A stretch of DNA of 64,000 nt from Sporosarcina sp. NCCP-2716. Its GTDB lineage: Bacteria; Bacillota; Bacilli; Bacillales_A; Planococcaceae. Shown piece after piece: positions 8,256-17,351 of this stretch. The notes under the pieces were generated by a model. The model saw only the letters and a program-made list of their open reading frames with translations, was not told where the DNA came from and made no database searches. The stretch lies in assembly GCF_023707985.1 (NCBI RefSeq), contig NZ_BRCF01000003.1, positions 124,001 through 188,000 on the forward strand, given 5' to 3'. The position numbers and the translations under genes are program-made. Each line of letters begins with the position of its first letter. The stretch's first letter is position 1.

Positions 8256-8803
8256 TTCGTCACTTCCGCAAAGAATGCAGGGAGCAGCGTCGGATCGAGC
8301 ACCAGACCGTCGCGCTTCACCTTAAGGTACATCGTGCTTTCCTCCATCATGCCGAGCGTGTCCCCCTGCGCCACGGTTGTATACGGCAGTTTCGCGAAGG
8401 ACCCGACGAACCCGTATGTCACTTCATCACCGTTATCGTACTGGACGGTCAGCGTCTTCCCCGACTGTCTCGTGAACCCTGTGAAGACGATGAGCCCGTC
8501 TCCGCGCGCTGCGATCGGCAGCGGCTCCGCATACGACAGGATGACGCCCGATTTGTACGGCTGCATCGATTCATACGCCGCGAACGGATCGACCGCCTTC
8601 ACCTCTCCGCTCACTTGGATCATGCCGCCCTTTTCCTTATCGATCAGCGATGCCGCCCATTTCTTCATCGCGACGAAATCCTGCCCTGTCGACAGATATT
8701 GGGTCACAGGCTTGTCGATGCGGCCGGTCTTCTCAAGCTGTGCAGTCCCGAGCACCGCTCCGGTGAACAGCAGAGCCGCCAGCCATCGTTTCCTTGCTTT
8801 CAC
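8252..8803 (-). CDS. spoIVFA: SpoIVFA-like regulator of SpoIVFB
   Basis: SpoIVFA holds SpoIVFB inactive together with BofA until a forespore signal arrives. One transmembrane segment lies near the N terminus (WLAALLFTGAVLGTAQ). The C terminus is a degenerate LytM/M23-like beta domain (about 95-180) without an obvious zinc site. I chose the GTG at 8801-8803 because GGAGG is seven bases upstream. At 183 residues it is shorter than the B. subtilis protein (about 264). It overlaps spoIVFB by four bases. Confidence 0.8.
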   Translation of the reverse strand: MKARKRWLAALLFTGAVLGTAQLEKTGRIDKPVTQYLSTGQDFVAMKKWAASLIDKEKGGMIQVSGEVKAVDPFAAYESMQPYKSGVILSYAEPLPIAARGDGLIVFTGFTRQSGKTLTVQYDNGDEVTYGFVGSFAKLPYTTVAQGDTLGMMEESTMYLKVKRDGLVLDPTLLPAFFAEVTN

Positions 8804-8823
8804 GCGCACCCCTCCTTTCTGCC

Positions 8824-8852
8824 AGTATATGAGGGGGGCTTGCGGAATAGTC
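8824..8852 (-). promoter_or_regulatory. Sigma-E-like promoter of spoIVFA-spoIVFB
   Basis: Minus-strand GACTATT (8846-8852), 14 bp, CATATACT (8824-8831) is close to the sigma-E consensus kmATATT-N14-CATACAmT, one mismatch in each box. In B. subtilis this operon is transcribed by sigma-E. Confidence 0.55.
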
Positions 8853-8877
8853 GGGATCACACAGGCTTCGGACGCAC

Positions 8878-8908
8878 AAAAAACCTCTGCACCGGGAAGG
8901 CACAGAGG
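8878..8908 (-). terminator. Intrinsic terminator after minD
   Basis: A CCTCTGTGC / GCAGAGG hairpin is followed by six T residues on the minus strand, just past minD. It ends the mreBCD-minCD unit. Confidence 0.88.
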
Positions 8909-8917
8909 ATCGGATGA

Positions 8918-9715
8918 TTATTTCTTGAACAATGATTTCAGCTTGCCGAAGAAACCGGGCTTGCCCGTGTCGATCGACATGAGCGGTACGGATTCTCCGA
9001 GGATCCTGCGGGCGATGTTGCGGTAGCCGAGCGCCGCCGGGTTATTCGGGTCCATGACGACAGGCTCGCCTTTGTTCGAGGAAGCGATAACGTTCTCATC
9101 GTCCAGCACGATGCCGAGCAGGTCAATCGACAAGTGCGACGTAATGTCGTTAACGTCCAGTGTATCGTCGGAATTCATGAGCGAGCGGCGGATCCGGTTG
9201 ATGATCAGTTTCGGCGGCTCGATATCTTCCTGTTCGAGCAGGCCGATGATCCGGTCGGCGTCGCGCACCGCGGATATTTCCGGAGTCGTGACGACGATCG
9301 CCCGGTCTGCACCCGCAACCGCATTTTTGTAGCCCTGCTCAATGCCTGCGGGGCAGTCGATCAGTATATAATCATAGTCCCGCTTCAGTTCGGTGATCAG
9401 GTCTTTCATCTGCTCCGGTGTGACGGCGTTTTTGTCGGTCGTCTGTGCAGCCGGCAGCAGGAACAGGCGGTCTTCGAATCGCTTGTCCTTGACGAGCGCC
9501 TGCTGGATGCGGCAGCGGCCTTCGATGACGTCGACCAGATCGTAGATGATCCGGTTCTCGAGACCGAGGATGACGTCGAGGTTCCGCAGACCGATATCAG
9601 TATCGACCAGGCACACTTTCTTCCCTTGAAGGGCCAATGCAGTGCCGAGGTTCGCTGACGACGTCGTTTTCCCGACGCCGCCCTTTCCGGATGTTATGAC
9701 AATTGCTTCTCCCAC
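8918..9715 (-). CDS. minD: Septum site-determining ATPase MinD
   Basis: MinD recruits MinC to the membrane to block division away from midcell. The deviant Walker A motif SGKGGVGKTT (K11, K16) is at the N terminus. The last residues, GFFGKLKSLFKK, form the amphipathic membrane-targeting helix. The start is a GTG with GGGGGGAG upstream, and the gene directly follows minC. Length 265 is typical. Confidence 0.97.
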   Translation of the reverse strand: MGEAIVITSGKGGVGKTTSSANLGTALALQGKKVCLVDTDIGLRNLDVILGLENRIIYDLVDVIEGRCRIQQALVKDKRFEDRLFLLPAAQTTDKNAVTPEQMKDLITELKRDYDYILIDCPAGIEQGYKNAVAGADRAIVVTTPEISAVRDADRIIGLLEQEDIEPPKLIINRIRRSLMNSDDTLDVNDITSHLSIDLLGIVLDDENVIASSNKGEPVVMDPNNPAALGYRNIARRILGESVPLMSIDTGKPGFFGKLKSLFKK

Positions 9716-9716
9716 A

Positions 9717-10400
9717 TTAGCTCCCCCCTTTGAATGTTGACAAATTCGGACGCAGCAGTCTCAAGTCCTGCAGACGGTCGATTGCGATGAAACCGTTCGA
9801 ATGCAAATAGGCGCATTCCATTTCCGGCTGCTCCGACAAAATAGCAAGTTCATCGGTCATCGTCTCCATCTGGTCCGCGATGATGAGATGGGTCGCTTCG
9901 AGCCAGGAAGCGGCGATCACCGCTTCCCGGTTGCCGGTGTTGCCGGCATGTGCCTTCCCTTTCAGACGGCCGAGTATGTAGATGCTCCCCGCCGCGGAGA
10001 CATAGCCGTTCGGGTTGACGTCCCCGATGACGACGAGATCGCCTTTCGCCCGTACTTCCTGACCGGAACGGACGATGCCGATATACGTCTCGGACTGCTG
10101 TTCACGGATGCGCTGGTTGCACTCTTCCACCGTGATGACGTCACTTTGAATCTTTGAAACTCGCAGCTGTCCGGCAGACTGCACCGTCTGGATGATCTCC
10201 TTCATCGCCGCGTCACTGCAGTAGCGGTGGCCGGTGTGGATCTTCACTTCGACCGCACCCTCGAGCCCGGGATCCTGCGTCTTGCGGCCAAGTTCCTCGA
10301 GCAGGTCGGCGTACGCACACTGATCGTCCAGCCGAAGGACCAGTCCGTCCTTTGTCCCTTTTATAGTTACCAATTGGTGTTTCGGTTGTTGTTTTGGCAC
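9717..10400 (-). CDS. minC: Septum formation inhibitor MinC
   Basis: MinC blocks FtsZ polymer assembly. The N-terminal domain starts QLVTIKGTKDGLVLRLDD; the C-terminal right-handed beta-helix (about 105-205) contains VVIGDVNPNGYVSAAGSIYILGRL-type glycine-rich turns. I prefer the GTG at 10398-10400, which lies nine bases after AGGGGCGG; a GTG three codons upstream is the other option. It sits between mreD and minD as in Bacillus. Confidence 0.95.
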   Translation of the reverse strand: MPKQQPKHQLVTIKGTKDGLVLRLDDQCAYADLLEELGRKTQDPGLEGAVEVKIHTGHRYCSDAAMKEIIQTVQSAGQLRVSKIQSDVITVEECNQRIREQQSETYIGIVRSGQEVRAKGDLVVIGDVNPNGYVSAAGSIYILGRLKGKAHAGNTGNREAVIAASWLEATHLIIADQMETMTDELAILSEQPEMECAYLHSNGFIAIDRLQDLRLLRPNLSTFKGGS

Positions 10401-10427
10401 AAGCCTCACCCGCCCCTATCGCGTAAA

Positions 10428-10949
10428 TTACATACCGATCTGCTTCTCTATGACTCGTTTGTACAGCCAGTTATGGAACAGCCAGCCGAACAGCAGGATG
10501 AAGACCGAGTTTGCAATTACGGTCGGCACGAGCCGTGTTGTCAAAAAGGCATCGAAGCCGATTGACGTCAGCGCAATGAGACTGGCGAACAGATACGACA
10601 TCACCTCAAGAAAAATGATCATGACGAGCGACAGGCCCATCACGGAAAAGATGGAGCGATGGACATGCCGGATGATGAAGGCCGCCAAGAAACAAATGAG
10701 CGGATAGAGAAACGTATATATCCCAATAATATCAATGTGGTACATATCATACAAGAGGCCGAAGACCAAACCGTAAATTATTGTGTTCCGCCGGCCGTAA
10801 TAGGACGCAAGAAACACGAAATAGACGATCAGGAAACGCGGGACGAGCGTATACCGCATCCCGCCCAGTTCAATCGGCGAGAACAGGCTGAACACCGGTT
10901 CCAGAAAAAACAAAACGACCGCAATCAGAGGGATAAGGAAACGGGTCAT
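10428..10949 (-). CDS. mreD: Rod shape-determining membrane protein MreD
   Basis: MreD is an integral membrane partner of MreC and the elongasome. The 173-residue protein is almost entirely hydrophobic with five to six predicted transmembrane helices (for example FLIPLIAVVLFFLEPVFSLF and FLIVYFVFLASYYG). Its ATG overlaps the mreC stop (ATGA). Confidence 0.92.
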   Translation of the reverse strand: MTRFLIPLIAVVLFFLEPVFSLFSPIELGGMRYTLVPRFLIVYFVFLASYYGRRNTIIYGLVFGLLYDMYHIDIIGIYTFLYPLICFLAAFIIRHVHRSIFSVMGLSLVMIIFLEVMSYLFASLIALTSIGFDAFLTTRLVPTVIANSVFILLFGWLFHNWLYKRVIEKQIGM

Positions 10950-11839
10950 GAGCCTTCCTCCCCCTCTGCTGCAGACGCATTCTCCGAATCGGTCCCTTGT
11001 GCGGTCTCTGACTGCCGTTTTGCCACCATGACATGATCGAGCATCGAGAATTCGGCTGCCGGCCGTACATAGGCAAGCTTCGTCAGACCATAATCATCCG
11101 TCGACACTTCCGTCACTTCACCGATCAGCAGACCTTTCGGGAAAATCCCGCCGAGTCCGGATGACATCACCTTCTGGCCGACTTTCACGTCCAGGCTCGA
11201 ATCGATCCGTTTCATGATCAGTTCGCCGCGTTCCGGGTCAAACCCTTCCATCAGACCGAAAATATCTTTTTTGCCGGGGATCATCGCGGATACCCGGAAG
11301 TTCTGGTTCTCCGTCGACAGCAGCTCGACCGTAGCTGTCGTCTTCGTCACGAGGACGACTTTGCCGATGAGACCGTTCGCCGTGATGACGGCCATGTTCC
11401 GCTTCACGCCTTGACTTTCGCCTTTATCGATGATGATTTTCTCTTCCCACTGGTCCGGGTTCCGCGAGATGACGGTCGCCTGGACAGGATCGTAGGCACG
11501 CAGGTCTTCCTGTTTGTCGACAATCTTACGAAGACGTTCGTTCTCCTCTTTCATATCCGCGAGTTTCACTTCGTTCGAGGCGTACTCGGTCAGACGGGCC
11601 TTCAGTGTCCGGTTTTCTTCATATGTATTCAGGATTCCATCGATATCATCGAAAAAGCCGGTGATGGCATGCGCCGGTTTTGAAAACAGGGACTGTCCAA
11701 AACCGACCACATCTTTCACCATTTTTTCGGGGAGGTTGGCGCTCTGCCGGTCTTTCAGAGAGAAAGCTATCAATGCCACCAGGACGATGACACCCACGAG
11801 CAGTAAAATTAATCGTTTGTTCGAAAAAAATCGCGGCAT
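10946..11839 (-). CDS. mreC: Rod shape-determining protein MreC
   Basis: MreC scaffolds the elongasome on the outer face of the membrane. One N-terminal transmembrane helix (LILLLVGVIVLVALIAF) is followed by a coiled coil (about 65-110, with SNEVKLADMKEENERLRK) and two beta-barrel domains containing NPDQWEEKIIIDKGESQGVK. The tail after about 280 is acidic and low complexity. GGGAGG precedes the ATG. Confidence 0.95.
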   Translation of the reverse strand: MPRFFSNKRLILLLVGVIVLVALIAFSLKDRQSANLPEKMVKDVVGFGQSLFSKPAHAITGFFDDIDGILNTYEENRTLKARLTEYASNEVKLADMKEENERLRKIVDKQEDLRAYDPVQATVISRNPDQWEEKIIIDKGESQGVKRNMAVITANGLIGKVVLVTKTTATVELLSTENQNFRVSAMIPGKKDIFGLMEGFDPERGELIMKRIDSSLDVKVGQKVMSSGLGGIFPKGLLIGEVTEVSTDDYGLTKLAYVRPAAEFSMLDHVMVAKRQSETAQGTDSENASAAEGEEGS

Positions 11840-11858
11840 TGCCGATATCCTCCCTCAA

Positions 11859-12875
11859 TTATTTCGCTTGCATTTTTTTGATCACGTCGAAGTTATCGAG
11901 GGCTTTGCCTGTCCCGATTGCGACACAGTCAAGCGGATCCTCGGCGATGAACACCGGCATATTGGTTTCGTCAGAGATGACCTTGTCGAGGTTGCGCAGC
12001 AGTGCGCCCCCGCCTGTCAGAACGATTCCGCGTTCCATGACATCCGCGGACAGTTCCGGCGGTGTCGTCTCAAGTGTCTTCTTGACGCCGTCCACGATCT
12101 GCAAGAGCGATTCGCGTAGAGCTTCGACGATTTCATCCTGCGAGATTTCGAGCGTCTTCGGCAGGCCTGTCAGCAGGTCGCGTCCGCGGATCTCCATCTT
12201 CTCAGCCGTTTCGACAGCGCTTGCCGATCCGATCTCAATCTTGATGGCTTCCGCCGTGCGTTCACCGATCGTCAGGTTATACGTCTTGCGGATGTAGCTG
12301 ATGATCGCCAAATCCATTGTATCCCCTCCGACACGGATCGACTCGCTCGTAACGATGCCGCCGAGTGAGATGACTGCAACTTCAGTCGTACCGCCGCCGA
12401 TATCGACGACCATGCTGCCGGTAGGTTCCCAGACTGGCAGGTTTGCACCGATTGCAGCTGCGAACGGCTCCTCGATCGTATACGCGTCTTTCGCGCCTGC
12501 CTGGCGTGCTGCATCGATGACTGCACGCTGCTCGACGGACGTGATGCCGTATGGCACGCAGATCATGACGTTCGGCTTCTTCCATGCGCCGCCCGATGCT
12601 TTCGTCGCTTCTTTCATGTAATGCTCGATCATTGCTGTCGTAATGTCGAAATCGGCAATGACGCCGTCTTTCATCGGACGGGTCGCGACGATGGAGCCCG
12701 GCGTCCGGCCGATCATATTTTTCGCAGCGCTTCCGACTGCGACGATTTCATTTGTCATCGTATTTTTCGCAACTACGGAAGGTTCCCGCAGGACAATGCC
12801 TTTTCCTTTGATGAATACCAACGTATTGGCGGTGCCGAGGTCAATCCCGACATCTCTCGCTCCTAGTCCAAACAA
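11859..12875 (-). CDS. mreB: Actin-like cell shape protein MreB
   Basis: MreB filaments guide lateral wall synthesis. The protein starts [20 protein letters not shown], with the phosphate-1 motif, and contains [18 protein letters not shown] (phosphate-2) and [15 protein letters not shown] (adenosine motif). The start is the TTG at 12873-12875, preceded by AAAGGA and matching the family N terminus. Upstream in-frame codons back to 12932 lie between the promoter and this start. The length is 338. Confidence 0.95.
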   Translation of the reverse strand: MFGLGARDVGIDLGTANTLVFIKGKGIVLREPSVVAKNTMTNEIVAVGSAAKNMIGRTPGSIVATRPMKDGVIADFDITTAMIEHYMKEATKASGGAWKKPNVMICVPYGITSVEQRAVIDAARQAGAKDAYTIEEPFAAAIGANLPVWEPTGSMVVDIGGGTTEVAVISLGGIVTSESIRVGGDTMDLAIISYIRKTYNLTIGERTAEAIKIEIGSASAVETAEKMEIRGRDLLTGLPKTLEISQDEIVEALRESLLQIVDGVKKTLETTPPELSADVMERGIVLTGGGALLRNLDKVISDETNMPVFIAEDPLDCVAIGTGKALDNFDVIKKMQAK

Positions 12876-12932
12876 ATCCGTTCTTCCTTTCTGCTGTACC
12901 GTTTTATGAGTCTTGATAAAAGCATACACCAT

Positions 12933-12961
12933 AGTATAACGGAAAGGCGAACAAATTCACA
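12933..12961 (-). promoter_or_regulatory. Probable promoter of mreBCD-minCD
   Basis: Minus-strand TATACT (12933-12938) with a weak TGTGAA -35 (12956-12961) at 17 bp lies in the gap between radC and mreB. Confidence 0.45.
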
Positions 12962-12964
12962 GTG

Positions 12965-13663
12965 TCACATGTACCCTTTCTCTTTAAGTGAGATATAGCG
13001 CTGATCGCCAATGATGATATGATCCAGCAGGTCGATGCCCATCAGCTCCCCCGCCTCCGTCAGCCGTTTCGTCACTTCAATGTCCTCTGGCGACGGGGTG
13101 GCGTTGCCGGACGGATGGTTGTGCGCGACGACGAGCGACGCCGCCGAGCGCTTCACCGCTTCGCGGAAAATTTCCCGCGGGTGAACGATCGACGAATTCA
13201 GGCTGCCGATGAAGATTGTCTGCTTGTGCAGCACTTCGTTTTTGACATTCAAAAACAGCACGACGAAATGCTCCTGGTTCAGCTTCGACAGATCGGTCAT
13301 CAAGTACGCAGCCGCGTCCTCCGGCGACTTGATGACGTATCGGCCGTCCTGGGCGACGGAGTAGATCCGTTTGCCGAGTTCGGCGGCGGCCATGATCTGC
13401 ACCGCTTTCGCGTCACCGATCCCTTTGACGGCCGTCAGTTCCTCGATCGAGACGTCGCGCAAGTCCTGTATTTTGTCGAATTCGGACAGCAGCTTGTTCG
13501 CGAGGACGAGCACCGATTCGGTCCGGGAACCTGTCCGCAGCAGGATTGCGACGAGTTCCTGGTTGGAGAGGCTCGCAGCCCCCTGGCGCGTCATGCGCTC
13601 GCGCGGCCGGTCGGCGAAGTGGATATCACGGATCATGAGCGTATCTTTGTAGTCTGCCGTCAT
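12965..13663 (-). CDS. radC: RadC-family JAB domain protein
   Basis: The N-terminal helix-hairpin-helix segment is LTAVKGIGDAKAVQI (77-91). The C-terminal JAB/MPN metalloprotease-like domain carries HNHPSG with H181, H183 and D194 as the presumed zinc ligands. The family was once called a DNA repair protein, but its true function is unsettled. GGAGG lies seven bases before the ATG, which overlaps the maf stop. Confidence 0.93.
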   Translation of the reverse strand: MTADYKDTLMIRDIHFADRPRERMTRQGAASLSNQELVAILLRTGSRTESVLVLANKLLSEFDKIQDLRDVSIEELTAVKGIGDAKAVQIMAAAELGKRIYSVAQDGRYVIKSPEDAAAYLMTDLSKLNQEHFVVLFLNVKNEVLHKQTIFIGSLNSSIVHPREIFREAVKRSAASLVVAHNHPSGNATPSPEDIEVTKRLTEAGELMGIDLLDHIIIGDQRYISLKEKGYM

Positions 13664-14265
13664 GGGAGCGCCTCCCCGTGCAGCCGGATGATGTTTTGAC
13701 CGCGCAGTACTTGAGCAAGTTCCGCAATCGGCAGGCCTACGACGTTATCATAGTCGCCGCTGATTTCCTGGACGAGCAGGCCGCCCGCCGTCTGGATGCC
13801 GTAGCCGCCCGCCTTATCGAGCGGATCTCCTGTTGCGGCGTAAGCTTCGATGAGTGCGGCGTCAAGCTCCCGGAACGTCACGTCGGTTGCTGTCGTGAAT
13901 TGGAGCGCTGAATCGTCCTTAAGGATTGTCACACCTGTTATGACACTGTGAGTCTGTCCCGACAACTCTGTCAGGAACCGCGCCGCTTCCGCAGCGGATT
14001 CCGGCTTCGGGAACACCTTTCCGTCAAGCGCGACCACTGTATCGGCACCGATGATGACGGATCCCGGGTGGTCTGCAGCCAGTGCGGACGCCTTAAGGGA
14101 CGACAGCCGCCCCGCATAAGTTTCCGGACTTTCCGACTTTTCGATCGGCGGCTCATCAGCTCCGCTCGGGATGACAGTGAAGGGAACACCGAGTCTGCCA
14201 AGCAATTCCTTCCTCCGCGGCGAAGTGGATGCAAGTATAATTGTTTCGTTTGTCACAAATAACAT
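13660..14265 (-). CDS. maf: Maf-type nucleoside triphosphate pyrophosphatase / septum protein
   Basis: Maf hydrolyses non-canonical or pyrimidine nucleotides and inhibits septation when overproduced. The signature IILASTSPRRKELLGRLG is at the N terminus, and VIIGADTVVALDGKVFPKP holds the catalytic region. I chose the ATG at 14263-14265 because AAAGGAGG lies nine bases upstream; in-frame ATGs further up have no such site. The 201-residue length is standard. Confidence 0.94.
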   Translation of the reverse strand: MLFVTNETIILASTSPRRKELLGRLGVPFTVIPSGADEPPIEKSESPETYAGRLSSLKASALAADHPGSVIIGADTVVALDGKVFPKPESAAEAARFLTELSGQTHSVITGVTILKDDSALQFTTATDVTFRELDAALIEAYAATGDPLDKAGGYGIQTAGGLLVQEISGDYDNVVGLPIAELAQVLRGQNIIRLHGEALP

Positions 14266-14361
14266 CAGGTAACGCCTCCTTTGCCCCATCTTACGACACT
14301 TATCAGGCAAAGAAAATTGTCACGGAAAACGGATAATGCCGATTTGGCACTGTTTCTGACG

Positions 14362-15039
14362 TCAAAATTGGAGTTTGACACAGTCACCCGTCTCCGCGTA
14401 ATGGGCGATGACATGCATGCGGATGACACTCATATTGTCCGTGAACGCAGTGATGGCGGTCATCTGCTCGACGAACGGATCTTTCTTACCGCGGTCCGCG
14501 GACTGTTTCCGCTGGTTGATCAAATCCTGGATTTCGGAAATTTTCTTCGCCTGCATCACTGCCTGCACAAGCTGCCCTTCCCCGTTCGTACAAGCGAGCG
14601 GCGTTACAGATACTGTTTTCCGGAATGACCCTTCCGCGCCCGCCGGGTCCGCATCCTGTTCAGTGAGCCCAAGCGCGCTCCAGACATAGAACTGGCTGTC
14701 AGCTTTGACGACCGCTGCGGCAGGCACCTGTTCTTCCGTCACGAAGGAAGCCGCCGATTCCTTGGATGAAAAAACCCCGTGCTGACGGGCGTACATCGTG
14801 ACGGCAGCGCCGAGCGCCGGCTTTTCTTCAGCAGTTTTCCCGCCTTCTCCCGATGCACCGTTCTCGCTCGCCGCCGGACCGCTCGCCGGAACTTCCGGAT
14901 CCGCCGTCGCTGCAGCATCCGGTTTCTCGGTTTTCATCAAAATGAAGCCGACGACAGCGACGGCAATGATGCCGAGCAGCACCCCTTGTCCGAGCGCCAG
15001 CATGATCGTCAGTTTGGAATATCTCTTTTTAAAGTTCAT
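14362..15039 (-). CDS. spoIIB: SpoIIB-like sporulation protein (membrane anchor + SPOR-like domain)
   Basis: The 225-residue protein has a short basic N terminus, one transmembrane helix (IMLALGQGVLLGIIAVAVVG), a Pro/Ala/Glu-rich linker (about 45-75), and an extracytoplasmic part resembling a SPOR domain (AAVTMYARQHGVFSSKESAA, VVKADSQFYVW). SpoIIB helps septal wall thinning during engulfment. Position between maf and the prepilin peptidase gene matches spoIIB in B. subtilis; sequence alone would only support a SPOR-like membrane protein. The ATG at 15037-15039 has GGGGGG six bases upstream. Confidence 0.65.
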   Translation of the reverse strand: MNFKKRYSKLTIMLALGQGVLLGIIAVAVVGFILMKTEKPDAAATADPEVPASGPAASENGASGEGGKTAEEKPALGAAVTMYARQHGVFSSKESAASFVTEEQVPAAAVVKADSQFYVWSALGLTEQDADPAGAEGSFRKTVSVTPLACTNGEGQLVQAVMQAKKISEIQDLINQRKQSADRGKKDPFVEQMTAITAFTDNMSVIRMHVIAHYAETGDCVKLQF

Positions 15040-15078
15040 GTCCATCCCCCCATATCTTCATCGTAGCAGGGAGAACGC

Positions 15079-15109
15079 AAAAAAGAACAAGACTCCTGTC
15101 GTCTTGTTC
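15079..15109 (-). terminator. Intrinsic terminator of the type IV pilus operon
   Basis: A GAACAAGAC / GTCTTGTTC hairpin followed by six T residues lies just after pilD and separates the pilus genes from spoIIB. Confidence 0.92.
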
Positions 15110-15125
15110 GGAAGAATTGTTCGAC

Positions 15126-15881
15126 TTAAGTAAACAGTGTCAGATACCATCCGACAAGTGCATCCCCTGCAAAATAGCAGATGACGGCAGCCGCGGCGAT
15201 CGACGGACCGAACGGCACCGGTGTCTTGCGCCCCTGCCCGGTCCTCCTTAAATGGATAATCCCGGCAATCGAGCCGATCAGCGCCGCGAGGAACAGTGTC
15301 AGCAGCGTCAATTGAACGCCGAGCACGAGACCGATGACGAAGAACAGCTTGATGTCCCCGCCGCCCATGCCGCCTTTCGATACAATCGCGACGAGCAGCA
15401 GGATGCCAAAACCGGCGGCCGCCCCGAGCACGCTGTCCCACCACGGAGTGAGCGGACTGAAGATCCGCAGCAGCGCAAGCAGGATGGCCGCCGGCAGCAG
15501 GATTTTATCCGGAATGAGCATGTAGGCGATGTCCGACACGGTGATGATGACGAGCATCGAGAGGAACACGAGGGCAACAGCGAGTTCGACGGTGAAGCCG
15601 AACTGCACATACGCCAGCGCGAACAGCCCGCCGGTGATGAACTCCATGAATGGATAGATCGGGCTGATCTTCGTCCCGCAGCCACGGCATTTGCCGCGAA
15701 GCACGACGTAAGACAGTACGGGAACGAGATCAGGCAGCGTCAGCCGGCGGTCGCACACCGTGCAATGGGACGGCGGCGACACGATCGATTCCTTTTTCGG
15801 CACTCGGAGGCCAACGACGTTGTAGAATGAGCCGAACACCGTCCCGTAGATGAAGAACAGCACAGCCCAGACGGCCGTCAT
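15126..15881 (-). CDS. pilD: Prepilin peptidase / N-methyltransferase (PilD/ComC family)
   Basis: This membrane aspartyl protease cleaves prepilin leader peptides and methylates the new N terminus. The cytoplasmic zinc-binding loop has CTVCDRR and CRGCGTK. The catalytic aspartates lie in MLIPDK and GGGDIKL. Seven to eight hydrophobic segments are visible. The gene occupies the comC position next to folC in Bacillus, but here it closes a type IV pilus operon, so it should process all pilins encoded upstream and probably competence pseudopilins too. Confidence 0.94.
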   Translation of the reverse strand: MTAVWAVLFFIYGTVFGSFYNVVGLRVPKKESIVSPPSHCTVCDRRLTLPDLVPVLSYVVLRGKCRGCGTKISPIYPFMEFITGGLFALAYVQFGFTVELAVALVFLSMLVIITVSDIAYMLIPDKILLPAAILLALLRIFSPLTPWWDSVLGAAAGFGILLLVAIVSKGGMGGGDIKLFFVIGLVLGVQLTLLTLFLAALIGSIAGIIHLRRTGQGRKTPVPFGPSIAAAAVICYFAGDALVGWYLTLFT

Positions 15882-16609
15882 TCGCTATCCTCCTCACCCG
15901 CACGCGCAGTCGGGTCTTCCTTGCCGGCAGGATCGGGTGCGTCGAGTTTCGGCACATCCGGCAGCAGTCCCGTCAGATCCGGACGGTAGAACGCCTGGAA
16001 TGACACGGTCAATTCGAGCGGCGCCGCTTCCTCTGTCTGTTCAAGCAGCTCATCCGGCGGTGTCAGTTCGATCGTCTGGACGATGAAGATCCGTCCCATC
16101 TGTTCCACTTCGCGGATGAACCGGTCGATTGATTTGTACGATTCGGCAGACAATTCGACATCGATTGTGACGCGGCGCAATGCCGCTTCCGGCGATTCTG
16201 CTGCCGCGTCGATTGCTGTTCCGTCAGTTGTTTCATCAGGAGTTGCGGCCGGGTCCGTCATTTCCAGGCCGGCATCGTCTTTCGTGAACTGGACGTCGCG
16301 GATCGCAGCGCCCGATTTCACTTCCGCTTTCTCAAGCTGGACGACGAGCAGTTCCTCAAGAGGAATGACCGGGACTTTTTGCTGGAGAGGCCGAGAACTG
16401 GACGACACGTCTTCCGGTTTTGCCGCGAGCTGGCGCTGGAGTTCGAACAGAACTTCGCGCTGGTCGGCGAGCGATGACACGACCCGTGCATTGTCTTCTT
16501 TAGCAGGAGCGTACATCCGATACCAGCTGTATGCTGCGATCACTGCGAAGAAGATGATCGACAAGACGAGGAGTGTGAGATCTTTTTGGCGTTTAGTCAG
16601 GCTGCGCAT
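15878..16609 (-). CDS. pilO: Type IV pilus inner-membrane protein PilO-like
   Basis: PilO forms the inner-membrane alignment complex with PilN. The 243-residue protein starts MRSLTKRQKDLTLLVLSIIFF with one transmembrane helix, then a coiled-coil segment (VVSSLADQREVLFELQRQL) and a ferredoxin-like domain split by a Thr/Asp/Ala-rich insertion (about 120-150). The ATG at 16607-16609 has GAGGAGG six bases upstream. It overlaps pilN by 17 bases and pilD by four. Primary sequence is weakly conserved in this family; the call rests on topology plus gene order. Confidence 0.82.
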   Translation of the reverse strand: MRSLTKRQKDLTLLVLSIIFFAVIAAYSWYRMYAPAKEDNARVVSSLADQREVLFELQRQLAAKPEDVSSSSRPLQQKVPVIPLEELLVVQLEKAEVKSGAAIRDVQFTKDDAGLEMTDPAATPDETTDGTAIDAAAESPEAALRRVTIDVELSAESYKSIDRFIREVEQMGRIFIVQTIELTPPDELLEQTEEAAPLELTVSFQAFYRPDLTGLLPDVPKLDAPDPAGKEDPTARAGEEDSE

Positions 16610-17351
16610 CGGATCCCTCCTCTTCTGAAGTGTCAGGTGAAGTCTCAGGGACCGTACCGTCCGCTGCTGGTTCTTCCGAAGCCGGCTCTTCAGCAGCAGG
16701 ATCAGTCGCCGCATCATCCACCGGAGTCTCAGCGTCTTCCGGGACGGCCGGGGCTGTCCCGTCAAGCGTCGCACGCGGATCGGTGAAGAAGATCGTGTAC
16801 GTCGCGATATAGCGCGGCAGCAAGCGGCGCACGGTCGTTTTGCTGCCGGTTGCCGTCTCCTCTGTTTCTTCGATCTCTTCCGTTGCGATCGACTCGATGG
16901 AAGCTGTCTCGACGGACTCTGACGCGAGGATACGGGTCAGATAATAGGCGGCTTCGGCCTTCTGGTCGAACTGGATTTCGACAGTCGCCTGGTGAGGCGC
17001 TGCGAATGCGAAAGACCGGAAGAATCCGCGGCGCGGCAGCTGTGCGGTCAGGTCTTCCAGCAGAGGAGCCGTCGCATAGCGGAAATCCTCCGCCCACTGC
17101 ACACTCGCTGCCAGCCGGTCGACCGCCTGGGCGTTATCGGAACGGTTCAGCCGCTCACTCAGTTCAGTCTGCTGCTCTTGCAGCTTTGTCAGCTGTCCGT
17201 CGAGACGCTCGGTATCCGCCGTCATACTGCGGGTAAGCAGATAGAAAACGAGCCAGAAAAGAAGAGCCGCGCCAATGATGACAAGCGCGGCATACAGGAG
17301 ATTCGAGCGCTCCCTCTCTTTTTCCGGCAATAGGTTAATGTCGACTAGCAT
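16593..17351 (-). CDS. pilN: Type IV pilus assembly protein PilN
   Basis: The N terminus MLVDINLLPEKERER carries the PilN motif that docks into cytoplasmic PilM. One transmembrane helix (LLYAALVIIGAALLFWLVFYLL) and a coiled coil (about 45-75) follow, then a periplasmic-type alpha/beta domain. The last 50 residues are an acidic Ala/Glu/Pro-rich tail, unusual for PilN and shared in style with PilO here. AAAGAGGTG precedes the ATG; it overlaps pilM by 17 bases. Confidence 0.88.
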   Translation of the reverse strand: MLVDINLLPEKERERSNLLYAALVIIGAALLFWLVFYLLTRSMTADTERLDGQLTKLQEQQTELSERLNRSDNAQAVDRLAASVQWAEDFRYATAPLLEDLTAQLPRRGFFRSFAFAAPHQATVEIQFDQKAEAAYYLTRILASESVETASIESIATEEIEETEETATGSKTTVRRLLPRYIATYTIFFTDPRATLDGTAPAVPEDAETPVDDAATDPAAEEPASEEPAADGTVPETSPDTSEEEGSDAQPD

